Source: Paenibacillus alginolyticus DSM 5050 = NBRC 15375 (GTDB taxonomy: Bacteria > Bacillota > Bacilli > Paenibacillales > NBRC-103111). Taken from it: a stretch of DNA of 64,000 nucleotides. A model generated the notes under the pieces. That model searched no databases. It was not told the DNA's origin and saw nothing but the letters and a program-made list of their open reading frames with translations. A program made the position numbers and the translations under genes. Of the stretch, positions 25,759-33,267 are shown piece after piece. The number at the start of each line of letters is the position of its first letter. Position 1 is the stretch's first letter. The DNA is taken from contig NZ_AUGY01000026.1 in NCBI RefSeq assembly GCF_000422905.1, forward strand, positions 23,787-87,786, in the 5' to 3' direction.

Positions 25759-27126
25759 TCATACCCCCATCGTTGATTTGGCAGGAACTAACTTCCTCAG
25801 AACCTCGCCGATAATATCCAATCCCTCTTGAAGCTGCTCATCTGTGATGACCAGCGGCGTGAGGAAACGCAGCACATTGCCTTGAACGCCTGCACTCAGC
25901 ACGATGACGCCCGCTTCATAGCAAGCTTTTACGCAGCTAGCCACCAGCTCTTTCGAGGGTTTTCCTGTCGCCGGATCCACAAACTCTATTCCGCACATCG
26001 CTCCAAGTCCTCTCACATCGGCAATGTGTGGAACATCTTTTTGCAAATTTATAAAAAAACTGCGGATTTTATCGCCAATGATTTTGGATTTCCCTGGGAG
26101 GTCATCTCGCTCCATCATTTCAATAACAGCCAAAGCTGCCGCGCATCCTAACGGGCTCCCTCCGTAGGTTCCTCCTATTTCCCCGGGCCCAGGCGCATCC
26201 ATAATCCCAGCTCTGCCGACCACAGCACTAATAGGAAGTCCCGCCGCAATCGATTTAGATAACGTCATTAAATCCGGCTCAATATCGAATTGACTAGAGG
26301 CAAACATCGTACCTGTCCGTCCAAAACCTGTCTGAATCTCATCCGCGATAAAAAGAATGTCATTCTGCTTACAGATCTTATAAACACCTTGCACAAAAGA
26401 TTTGGGAGGCACAATAAATCCGCCTTCTCCCTGTACAGGCTCCATAATAACCGCGGCAATCTCTTCTGGTGCCACTTCCGTATACAGGAAGTCTTCAAAC
26501 TGCTTCAGGCAAAAATCTGCATATTCTTCTTCCGTCATCGATCTAGGACGGTTGAAAGGATACGGGAACGGAGCTTTATAGATCGCCGGAGCAAAGGGTC
26601 CCATGTTAAATTTATATGGCTTTACTTTACTAGTCAGCGACATGCCAAGTAAAGTGCGTCCATGAAACCCGCGAGTAAACGAAACGATGCCTGTTTTCCC
26701 TGTATATTTTCGAGCGATCTTCACCGCATTTTCTACGGCTTCCGCGCCACTGTTCAGAAAAATCGTCTTTTTCTCGAAGTTGCCTGGCGTGATTTCATCT
26801 AATTTCTTGGCAAGCTGCACGTAAGGTTCGTACATCGCAATATGGAAGCAAGTATGCAGATATAATTCTGCTTGCTTTTGAATTGCCTTTACAACTTCTG
26901 GCGGGCAATGCCCTGCATTTAATGAACCGATCGCACCAACAAAATCCAAAAATACATTGCCGTCTACGTCGTACAATAAGGCCCCTTCCGCCTTTTCAAC
27001 AAAAATTGGCGTATTATTGCTAACTCCCTTAGGTACATATCTTTTTCTTTGCTCAAGCAGTTCCAGTGATTTAACTCCTGGTACTGAACTTGAGATAGAT
27101 ACAAATTGTCGATTATTAGTGCTCAT
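25759..27126 (-). CDS. gabT: 4-aminobutyrate aminotransferase (class III, PLP-dependent)
   Basis: 455-residue class III aminotransferase that moves the amino group of GABA (or a related omega-amine) to 2-oxoglutarate. PLP contacts are clear: FLNSGAEAVENAVKIAR, FTRGFHGRT, the Asp of FIADEIQTGFGRTG (about 262) and Schiff-base Lys291 (MTLSKSIAAGLP). AAGGAGG precedes the ATG at 27126; the frame is open further upstream but without a binding site. It forms an operon with the aldehyde dehydrogenase. Upstream lie a sigma-54 promoter and enhancer-like element, as known for gab genes in B. thuringiensis; the activator is not in the window. Confidence 0.93.
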   Translation of the reverse strand: MSTNNRQFVSISSSVPGVKSLELLEQRKRYVPKGVSNNTPIFVEKAEGALLYDVDGNVFLDFVGAIGSLNAGHCPPEVVKAIQKQAELYLHTCFHIAMYEPYVQLAKKLDEITPGNFEKKTIFLNSGAEAVENAVKIARKYTGKTGIVSFTRGFHGRTLLGMSLTSKVKPYKFNMGPFAPAIYKAPFPYPFNRPRSMTEEEYADFCLKQFEDFLYTEVAPEEIAAVIMEPVQGEGGFIVPPKSFVQGVYKICKQNDILFIADEIQTGFGRTGTMFASSQFDIEPDLMTLSKSIAAGLPISAVVGRAGIMDAPGPGEIGGTYGGSPLGCAAALAVIEMMERDDLPGKSKIIGDKIRSFFINLQKDVPHIADVRGLGAMCGIEFVDPATGKPSKELVASCVKACYEAGVIVLSAGVQGNVLRFLTPLVITDEQLQEGLDIIGEVLRKLVPAKSTMGV

Positions 27127-27180
27127 ATTAAGCATCCTCCTTATTAACAACGCTGAAATTAGCATATGTATATACTTCCT

Positions 27181-27197
27181 AGCAATAATGATGCCAC
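27181..27197 (-). promoter_or_regulatory. sigma-54 promoter of the gabT operon
   Basis: Minus-strand GTGGCATCATTATTGCT: GG and GC are ten bases apart and the -12 box TTGCT is ideal. Transcription would begin near 27170, about 45 bases before gabT. Confidence 0.75.
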
Positions 27198-27262
27198 TTA
27201 GCAGAAGATTTTTAGCTCACGTTTAACAGCCCCTCTGATAGGACTCTTTAAATAAGTTGAAG

Positions 27263-27295
27263 ATGCATTTTTGAATAATCCATGCACAAATGCAT
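27263..27295. promoter_or_regulatory. candidate sigma-54 enhancer (UAS), copy 2, between divergent promoters
   Basis: ATGCATTT (27263-27270) and AAATGCAT (27288-27295) are perfect 8-base inverted arms in a 33-base element. A nested palindrome, CATGCACAAATGCATG, overlaps the right arm (27281-27296). It lies between the divergent sigma-54 promoters of gabT and the pdxS remnant and could serve both. Confidence 0.65.
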
Positions 27296-27335
27296 GTACT
27301 GGCTTCAATTATCCTGTTATCCCTGATCCATAAGG

Positions 27336-27352
27336 TTGGCATACAATTTGCT
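27336..27352 (+). promoter_or_regulatory. sigma-54 promoter before the pdxS remnant
   Basis: TTGGCATACAATTTGCT on the plus strand: ideal -24 TTGGCA and -12 TTGCT with ten bases between GG and GC. A start near 27362 leaves a 48-base leader with a good ribosome binding site. Confidence 0.75.
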
Positions 27353-27409
27353 AGTATAGGGGTATCGTACCATTCATGTAGAATTCATCTTGCAGGAGGA
27401 ATATACAAC

Positions 27410-27940
27410 ATGACACAAGTAACCGTTCCCTTTGTATGCGGCGCTAGAGATCTAGGAGAAGCACTCCGTCGAATCGGCGAAGGCGCTTCTATGATTCGTA
27501 CGAAAGGCGAGCCAGGTACTGATAATATCGTTGAGGCCGTCCGTCATATGCGTACGATGCAGCAGCAAGTTCGAAAAGTGCAAAGTATGTCTTATGATGA
27601 ATTGATGGCTGAAGCCAAACAACTTGGAGCTCCCTACAATTGTTAGAGCTAGTGCATAGAACTGGTAAGCTCCCCGTTGTCAATTTTGCGGCAGGCGGTG
27701 TAGCAACACCTGCGGATGCAGCTTTGATGCATCTAGGATCGGAAGGCATCTTTGTCGGTTCCGGCATTTTTAAATCTGAATGTCCAGATATATTTGCCCG
27801 CGCCATTGTCGCAGCGACTACCCATTACACAGACTATGTACTAATAGCCTCCGTATCCAAAAATTTAGGCACCGCCATGAAAGGAATTGAACTTTCTACC
27901 TTACAACCAAGTGAGCTTATGGCTCAGCGCATGCTGGTAG
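27410..27940 (+). pseudogene. pdxS: decayed pdxS (PLP synthase subunit) remnant
   Basis: Residues match PdxS from about position 120 to the C-terminus: [67 protein letters not shown] and GTAMKGIE. The first 118 or so residues, which carry the catalytic lysine, are missing, although a start codon with AGGAGG and a sigma-54 promoter remain, as if an internal deletion joined the start to the middle. A base is missing near 27637 (adding one restores [13 protein letters not shown]) and one is extra near 27931 (restoring a terminal W and stop). It cannot make a working synthase. A functional copy is expected elsewhere. Confidence 0.9.
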
Positions 27941-28029
27941 TCGTGTTGTTGGTAGTAATTGACTCATTTCATACATCTACGCTGAAATAATTGTATAAAT
28001 TCATAGTTATGATGGTTCGTGAAAAACAC

Positions 28030-28078
28030 GCCGCTTTCCTATTCAGCATTTACTGCTTGGGGAGCGGCTTTATTTTTT
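28030..28078 (+). terminator. terminator after the pdxS remnant
   Basis: GCCGCTTTCC pairs with GGGGAGCGGC around a 19-base loop, followed by TTTATTTTTT on the plus strand. Confidence 0.75.
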
Positions 28079-28225
28079 ACCCCGCCTGAACTCTTCGAAA
28101 TAAATCAAAACCCTTTTTATTTACACCTTGCGTTTTCACGAATCGTGTAGCGTCATCAACATCCTATTTATATTAAGTATTTTAAAATAGGCATTCTCAA
28201 CTCTACTGCCCGTCCCTCAATGAAA

Positions 28226-28255
28226 TAAAAAAAGGAACTGCTTCAATGCAGCTCC
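28226..28255 (-). terminator. terminator of the SGNH/GDSL hydrolase gene
   Basis: AGGAGCTGC pairs with GCAGTTCCT on the minus strand, followed by seven T. Confidence 0.82.
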
Positions 28256-28280
28256 TGAACTATCGTTCTCCGTCCCTCGG

Positions 28281-29051
28281 TCAATTTAGTTTTAAAGCCT
28301 CAGAATTCGGCTTGACCAGCTGGCCGGATATTTTCTGAGCGACTGCATCAGCGATTGTCCGGTAGCCTGCTTCATTCGGATGGATTGTATCCTGAATGAA
28401 AGGATGCTCCGGCCTAACCTGCCGCCCAAATACGAGGCTGGGTATATCGAGAATATCGACGCGTGGATCATAGTCCCGGAAGCTATGATACACGTCCCAA
28501 AGTTGATCGGAGTAAAGCTGCGCGTTCTCAATATCTAGATGAATATAGCTCCAGCGATTCACTGATAAGAATGGATTCGGTATGCGCAGCAGCACCCCAC
28601 CGTGAGTTTCCTTCAAGAGTCTGTCCACGACGAGCTTCAGATCGGCTTTAATCTGCGTAGAGCTACTTTCTCGAATGTCGTTGATCCCATAAGAAACGAC
28701 ATACAAGTCTGCCTGGTCTTGAATCACATTGTCAAGAGTATTGCCGTGGGTAGCGATTTGGTTAACAAAATGATGCAGCGTATTGCCGCTGGAGCCGCGG
28801 TTACGGATTCGTGCCCCTTCCAGAACGCCTCCGGGAGCCCCATAGATCTCTGCCAGCTGTTCATATAGTCCCTGCGCCGCTTCTGTCGTACTATCGCCGA
28901 CAAAGTTGATGAGCTTACCTGATTTGGATCTCTGATAGAACGTTTGAATCGATTCGTCCGTCATCCCGAAGGACGAAACAGGAAGCGGCAGCGAGAAGAT
29001 CAAGGAGAACGCCAAACCGAGCTTCCACCAGTTCATTCTGCTATGCATCAT
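28281..29051 (-). CDS. secreted SGNH/GDSL-family hydrolase
   Basis: 256-residue esterase/lipase-like protein. A signal peptide (basic MMHSRMNWWK, then LGLAFSLIFSLPLPVSSFG) precedes the SGNH fold: block I nucleophile Ser54 (FVGDSTTEA), block II Gly/Asn region (IRNRGSSGNTLHHF), block III GIND (VVSYGINDIRES) and block V DTIHPN with the catalytic Asp and His. Substrates of such proteins include acetylated glycans and lipids; nothing fixes it here. The ATG at 29051 is nine bases after AAAGGA; the one at 29060 is too close. It is an isolated gene between two decayed genes. Confidence 0.88.
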   Translation of the reverse strand: MMHSRMNWWKLGLAFSLIFSLPLPVSSFGMTDESIQTFYQRSKSGKLINFVGDSTTEAAQGLYEQLAEIYGAPGGVLEGARIRNRGSSGNTLHHFVNQIATHGNTLDNVIQDQADLYVVSYGINDIRESSSTQIKADLKLVVDRLLKETHGGVLLRIPNPFLSVNRWSYIHLDIENAQLYSDQLWDVYHSFRDYDPRVDILDIPSLVFGRQVRPEHPFIQDTIHPNEAGYRTIADAVAQKISGQLVKPNSEALKLN

Positions 29052-29240
29052 CCTGATCATTCCTTTCTAGAAAAAAGTTGAAATGTCATAATATTATTTA
29101 CGCAAATCTGTTTCCTCACTCACTAATGTTCCTGTCGCAAGTCCCTTCATAAACTTCCGGTGTCCTCGTGCCGGACTTTCATAAGACTTCACCGCCAGTA
29201 GACCGAACAGCTCTCACTGCAAAAACTATTGTGCGCTCAC

Positions 29241-29275
29241 AAAAAAAGAAAAAGACAGCTCCATTGGGAACCGCC
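29241..29275 (-). terminator. terminator after the glutamate dehydrogenase remnant
   Basis: On the minus strand GGCGGTTCC pairs with GGAGCTGTC (using G-U pairs), loop CAAT, followed by TTTTTCTTTTTTT. Confidence 0.6.
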
Positions 29276-29333
29276 CTCTGTACGAAGTTTAACTCTCGTT
29301 AGCTTAACCTGGCAGCGGCGTCTTAGTTGTTTA

Positions 29334-29612
29334 TTAATCTATAGTTTTCCGTTCTTTGCCGATGGCATCGTTATGCTGAGATCGGTACCCGGCAAATATT
29401 TTCGTGTTGCCATCGTCCATCCGAACCGGAATCATTACTTCTAGAAATCGGATCGGGTCTTTTAACAATTCATAAACGGGTTCGGGATACAGCAGTAAGT
29501 CAGTCGCTTCTTTTAATAGGGATTGAAAGGCGGTTAACGGATTTTCAACTTCCATACTTTCATTTGAAGATGTAGCAGGCACTGTTTCTCTTTTTGCGTC
29601 GATACTTAGCAT
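29334..29612 (-). pseudogene. truncated glutamate dehydrogenase (RocG/GudB type), N-terminal remnant
   Basis: Residues 20-85 match the N-terminus of NAD-dependent glutamate dehydrogenase: YPEPVYELLKDPIRFLEVMI followed by PVRMDDGNTKIFAGYRSQHNDAIG. Homologues continue PTKGGIRFHP and reach about 425 residues, but here the match stops at AIG and the frame ends after KERKTID. The dinucleotide-binding and catalytic parts are absent, so no activity is possible. The ATG at 29612 follows GAGGTG; it is preceded by a perfect sigma-54 promoter and an enhancer-like element, the arrangement of B. subtilis rocG with SigL/RocR. A downstream terminator is still present. Confidence 0.85.
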
Positions 29613-29666
29613 CACGGGCACCTCATTCAGTGTATTTTTCTTGATATCTTGATATCTTTATCTATC

Positions 29667-29683
29667 AGCAAGAACAGTGCCAA
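29667..29683 (-). promoter_or_regulatory. consensus sigma-54 promoter of the glutamate dehydrogenase remnant
   Basis: Minus-strand TTGGCACTGTTCTTGCT is a full match to TTGGCAC-N5-TTGCT with ten bases between GG and GC, about 60 bases before the start codon. Confidence 0.85.
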
Positions 29684-29768
29684 GGCTTAATATAGGATAC
29701 GGACAGGGTTTAACCGCGATATGTAAGCTCTTTAACTGCAGAATCCTTTTAGGACTGACCCGCATTTT

Positions 29769-29800
29769 ATGCATATTTGAATAATAACTACTTTTTGCAT
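29769..29800. promoter_or_regulatory. candidate sigma-54 enhancer (UAS), copy 3
   Basis: ATGCATATTTGAATAAT at 29769 matches 16 of 17 bases of copy 2 (ATGCATTTTTGAATAAT); the right arm is TTGCAT at 29795-29800, giving 32 bases rather than 33. It lies 88 bases from the -24 box, against 68-69 in the other two minus-strand cases, a difference of about two helical turns. Confidence 0.58.
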
Positions 29801-29817
29801 AGCTTCAAGACAAAGAA

Positions 29818-29849
29818 AACCCGCCGAGAGGAATTGCCTCTGGCGGGTT
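29818..29849 (-). terminator. terminator of sigL
   Basis: AACCCGCCAGAGG pairs with CCTCTCGGCGGGTT, followed on the minus strand by TTTCTTT, just after the sigL stop. Confidence 0.85.
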
Positions 29850-29854
29850 TATGC

Positions 29855-31165
29855 TTACAATATATTTTTACGTAATGCAGATGATAGAATATGCATCTCT
29901 TCACGATATTTGGTCACCGTTCTGCGTGAAATGCGAATGCCCTCTTCGGTTAAGATTTCTACAACCTTTTGATCGGAATACGGCTGTTTCTTTTGTTCCT
30001 GTGAAATGAGTTCCTTGATTCTTATCTTGATTGTTTTGATAGACGTTAGTTCACCTTCATCCGATTGCAGCCCCGAGGAAAAGAAATATTTTAGCTCAAG
30101 CACGCCATAGGGGGTTCGAATGTACTTGTTTTGAACGGTTCTACTTATTGTAGATTCATGGAGATCAAGCTTTTCTGAAATCATTTTTAGAGTTAAGGGT
30201 TTTATGCCTCGTACGCCGATCTCTAAAAACGCCAGCTGTTCTTCAAAAATAGCACGAATGACCCGGTACAGGGTCATCTTCCGCTGCTCCAAGCTGCGCA
30301 CAACCCAATCGGCAGTTTTCCATTTTTCTTTTATAAAAGAAACCGCATCTTGACAACCTGCCTGCTGGATATGGCTATAATAGTCCGTATTGACTGAGGT
30401 CTTGGGGATTGCACCCGCATTCATTTGGATCACGATGTTCCCTTGCTCTTTATATATAGTGGCATCGGGAATCATATAAGATTCTTCGATCCAGCTGAAG
30501 GCCTTACCAGGCCGTGGATTCAAATTGCGAATATAAGTGACGATTTCCTTCACTTGCATGAGAGTTGCACCTAACTGCTGCGCAATCTTATCCAGCTTCA
30601 TCTGAGCAAGCTGCTGCATATTTTGGCTGACCACTTCAAAAGTGCCATGCGGCGCTGCGGGATCCCTAGAAATCTGCAGCAATAAGCATTCCTGCAAGTC
30701 TCTTGCTCCTATACCTGGCGGTTCCAGCGACTGTAGACAAGATAGCGCTACTTCAACAACCTCTTTTGGCTTATTCAAAAATGTGCTTACTTCCGAAATA
30801 GATAGGGGTAAATAACCTCGATCATCTAAATTTCCTGCCAGATAAGCTGCCGTCTTATATACATCATCGGGAACCCCTGCTATCCGCAGTTGGCTGAGAA
30901 GACACTGTTCCAATGTTTCCTCTTTCGCCTTCGCCTTCCATAGCGGATCTGAGATTGACCCCGACAGCTGTGAAGATTTACCCGTTTTCAAAGAAGAACT
31001 TGTGAAAGATTCGATGTCCAGTAAGGGGTTTTCCAAGGCTTGCTCTTGGAGGTACTGCGACAACTCATAGCTTGATAATTGCAATATATGAATGGACTGC
31101 TGCAGTTCAGGAGTCATCGTTAGCTTTTGGTTCTGCACTTGCGTTAGACTATAGCCTGTTTTCAT
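29855..31165 (-). CDS. sigL: RNA polymerase sigma-54 factor (SigL/RpoN)
   Basis: 436 residues, like B. subtilis SigL. Region I, which contacts activators, is the Gln/Leu-rich start (QNQKLTMTPELQQSIHILQL, SSYELSQYLQEQALENPLLD). The core-binding domain spans about 85-290, with the helix-turn-helix after it (TLKMISEKLDLHESTISRTV), and the RpoN box is present as SRRTVTKYRE near 420, preceded by DQKVVEILTEEGI. AGGAGG precedes the ATG. Its promoter region holds a perfect sigma-54 -24/-12 element and, between that and the gene, a cre-like site. Four more sigma-54 promoters lie within 8 kb downstream. No enhancer-binding activator gene is present in the window. Confidence 0.96.
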   Translation of the reverse strand: MKTGYSLTQVQNQKLTMTPELQQSIHILQLSSYELSQYLQEQALENPLLDIESFTSSSLKTGKSSQLSGSISDPLWKAKAKEETLEQCLLSQLRIAGVPDDVYKTAAYLAGNLDDRGYLPLSISEVSTFLNKPKEVVEVALSCLQSLEPPGIGARDLQECLLLQISRDPAAPHGTFEVVSQNMQQLAQMKLDKIAQQLGATLMQVKEIVTYIRNLNPRPGKAFSWIEESYMIPDATIYKEQGNIVIQMNAGAIPKTSVNTDYYSHIQQAGCQDAVSFIKEKWKTADWVVRSLEQRKMTLYRVIRAIFEEQLAFLEIGVRGIKPLTLKMISEKLDLHESTISRTVQNKYIRTPYGVLELKYFFSSGLQSDEGELTSIKTIKIRIKELISQEQKKQPYSDQKVVEILTEEGIRISRRTVTKYREEMHILSSALRKNIL

Positions 31166-31228
31166 ACCTAGTTCCTCCTTGATTTTGCCTTGGTAACACT
31201 TTTCGTGGTGAGCATGCGCTCCATCAAT

Positions 31229-31242
31229 TGAAAACGCTTACG
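31229..31242. promoter_or_regulatory. cre-like site in the sigL leader
   Basis: TGAAAACGCTTACG matches 13 of 14 positions of TGWAANCGNTNWCA. It lies about 65 bases downstream of the expected sigma-54 start, where CcpA could block elongation; a roadblock by CcpA is described for B. subtilis sigL. Confidence 0.6.
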
Positions 31243-31316
31243 AATATTATAAATCTATTATAGCTCATTTTAGATCCATTTGGCTTATGGAAAAATTAGA
31301 TCCCATCTATTTTTCA

Positions 31317-31333
31317 AGCAAGAATCGTGCCAA
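31317..31333 (-). promoter_or_regulatory. consensus sigma-54 promoter upstream of sigL
   Basis: Minus-strand TTGGCACGATTCTTGCT matches the full consensus YTGGCACG-N4-TTGCW, with ten bases between GG and GC. It would start transcription near 31306, about 140 bases before the sigL ATG. Confidence 0.8.
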
Positions 31334-31377
31334 CCGAATACAATATCTCATAAAAGCTGATCCTTTGTTATAAACAC

Positions 31378-31414
31378 AAAGAAATCTCTCCTTAATTCAA
31401 AGAGAGATTTCTTT
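31378..31414. terminator. terminator of the gluconeogenesis cluster (after glpX)
   Basis: AAAGAAATCTCTC pairs perfectly with GAGAGATTTCTTT around an 11-base loop, directly after glpX. Confidence 0.85.
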
Positions 31415-31440
31415 GCATATGTAGTTCTCTATATGCCTGC

Positions 31441-32406
31441 TCAGGCGCTCCCGAGGTGGTACTCATGCATCTGATGAGCACATTGAATGAAACGAACCGT
31501 CTGAGTTTGCGCCCTCATAACGACCGAATGTGTTTCTGCGCGACCGCCGAATAAAAATTTAACACCGCTCAGGAAGTCTCCTGAGGTCACACCCGTTGCT
31601 GCAAAATAAATGTCAGATTCGCCTACCAATTCGCGCATTCCAAGCACTTTGGAAGGATCAACAATCCCCATTTCCTTGCATCGCCCCATTTCTTCGTCAT
31701 TCTCCGGGAGAAGCCGTCCTTGAAATTCGCCTCCCATACAACGTAGGGCAGCGGCTGCGAGCACACCTTCCGGTGCGCCTCCGGAACCTACGTGGAGATC
31801 AATGCCCGTTTCTGGGAAAGCTGCTGCCATAGCACCCGCAACATCGCCATCATTCAGCAAATGAATTTTGACACCCAGCGTCCGTAAAACAAGGATTTTA
31901 TCTGCATGTCTCTTACGATCCAAGATGGAAACGGTCAGCTCTGTTATCTCTTTTTGTAAAAGTGCAGCGGCCTTTCTAATCGTTAATTCGAGGGGGTCAT
32001 CCAATTTCAGTTGACCCACCAAACGCGGTCCTACTGCCAGCTTTTCCATATACATATCCGGTGCATGCAGCAGGTTCCCTTTCTCAGCAATGGCTACAAC
32101 GGACAGGGCATTGTTCCTGCCGCTGGCTACAATATCGGTACCTTCGAGCGGATCAACAGCCACATCATACTCGGGACCCAACCCATTTCCTACAGACTCA
32201 CCGATGAACAGCATCGGGGCTTCATCCATCTCACCTTCACCAATGACAACTGTTCCTCGGAATGGTATGGAGCTAAAAATAGAACGCATAGCAGAAGTTG
32301 CTGCCTCGTCAGCGCTGTGTTTATTCCCTTTTCCCGTCCAACGTGCGGACGCTAAAGCCGCAGATTCTGTTACTCGTACAATTTCCAGAGACAAATCTCT
32401 TTGCAT
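31441..32406 (-). CDS. glpX: class II fructose-1,6-bisphosphatase GlpX
   Basis: Gluconeogenic phosphatase of 321 residues. The metal/phosphate site is visible in VVIGEGEMDEAPMLFIGE and DVAVDPLEGTDIVASG, and the substrate region in HVGSGGAPEGVLAAAALRCM, all diagnostic of the GlpX type. The ATG follows GAAAGGGTG. It is the last of four same-strand genes (pckA, ccpN, ppsR, glpX) that together turn on and control flux from phosphoenolpyruvate to sugars, and is followed by a strong terminator. Confidence 0.96.
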   Translation of the reverse strand: MQRDLSLEIVRVTESAALASARWTGKGNKHSADEAATSAMRSIFSSIPFRGTVVIGEGEMDEAPMLFIGESVGNGLGPEYDVAVDPLEGTDIVASGRNNALSVVAIAEKGNLLHAPDMYMEKLAVGPRLVGQLKLDDPLELTIRKAAALLQKEITELTVSILDRKRHADKILVLRTLGVKIHLLNDGDVAGAMAAAFPETGIDLHVGSGGAPEGVLAAAALRCMGGEFQGRLLPENDEEMGRCKEMGIVDPSKVLGMRELVGESDIYFAATGVTSGDFLSGVKFLFGGRAETHSVVMRAQTQTVRFIQCAHQMHEYHLGSA

Positions 32407-32451
32407 ACATCATTCACCCTTTCTATTAGGAAATGTTGGCTTCCTGGCTGG

Positions 32452-33252
32452 CTATCTGTCTGCTAGAATCAGACCAGCCGTTTCTTCAATGGCTTTCTCA
32501 CTGACATCGATGATCTTACAACCAAGCTCACGATATAAATTCATTGCAAATGCCAGCTCTTCTTCGACTCGCTCCCCAGTCGCATATTTAGCGCCAAAAG
32601 GAAGTCCGACCGCTTTCAGACGTTCCGTACGAATACGTACTAGTTGTTCGGGACTCATCGTCAAACCAATCAATTTACTCGGGTCTAGCTCATATATAAT
32701 TGCAGGCGGCTTTACCTCAGGTACAAGCGGGTAATTCGCCACCTTATAGCCTTTGTGCGCCAAATAAATACTGAGTGGCGTTTTGGAGGTTCGGGAAGGT
32801 CCGATTAACACAATCTGCGCTTGCTTCATAGCGTTTGGGTCCTTGCCATCGTCACTGTTTACCGTGAACTCTACCGCTTCCACTCGTTGGTAGTATTGTT
32901 CATCAAGCTGATAAAGCAAACCGACTTTCCGCTTTGGGGATCCCTTAAAGGTATCTATGAAAGCCTGCATCATGGGTCCCATGATATCAATGGCATTTAC
33001 ACTTAAACGTATAGCTTCCTGCCGCATCATCTCTCTAAGCTCAGGCAATACTAACGTATAAGCAATGAAACCATCCACTTTCGCTGCCTCTTCTACTAAA
33101 GCGCGCACTTCATCTTCCGTTCGGATAGATCCGAAACGTCTGACTTGCACTTGACTTGCATTAAATTGGCGGATCGTTGCTTGTACGACAGTATTCGCTG
33201 TTTCCCCTACTGAATCCGAACAAACGAAAATCGTATGGATCTTCTCTCCCAC
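32452..33252 (-). CDS. pyruvate, phosphate dikinase / PEP synthase regulatory protein (DUF299, YqfL)
   Basis: 266-residue bifunctional kinase/pyrophosphorylase of the PPDK/PPS regulatory family, which phosphorylates and dephosphorylates a threonine of PEP synthase or pyruvate phosphate dikinase. The P-loop GPSRTSKTPLSIYLA (about 150-165) and the following GYKVANYPLVPEV are family signatures, as is the start IFVCSDSVGETANTVVQA. It begins with GTG, five bases after GGGGGAG. It follows ccpN by 15 bases, the same pair as in B. subtilis (ccpN-yqfL), where YqfL also modulates CcpN action. Confidence 0.93.
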   Translation of the reverse strand: MGEKIHTIFVCSDSVGETANTVVQATIRQFNASQVQVRRFGSIRTEDEVRALVEEAAKVDGFIAYTLVLPELREMMRQEAIRLSVNAIDIMGPMMQAFIDTFKGSPKRKVGLLYQLDEQYYQRVEAVEFTVNSDDGKDPNAMKQAQIVLIGPSRTSKTPLSIYLAHKGYKVANYPLVPEVKPPAIIYELDPSKLIGLTMSPEQLVRIRTERLKAVGLPFGAKYATGERVEEELAFAMNLYRELGCKIIDVSEKAIEETAGLILADR

Positions 33253-33267
33253 TTACACTCCCCCTGA

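Larger units (their letters stand above)
27941..28280. other. gene-free spacer with two terminators
   Basis: Between the pdxS remnant and the GDSL-hydrolase gene there is one plus-strand and one minus-strand terminator, listed separately, and AT-rich sequence in which I see no gene, promoter match or repeat. Confidence 0.6.

Noticed and set aside
29281..29330. Resemblance of minus-strand GACGCCGCTGCCAGG to a 5S rRNA 3' end
   Set aside because: Only about 15 bases match and the rest of 5S is absent; likely chance.
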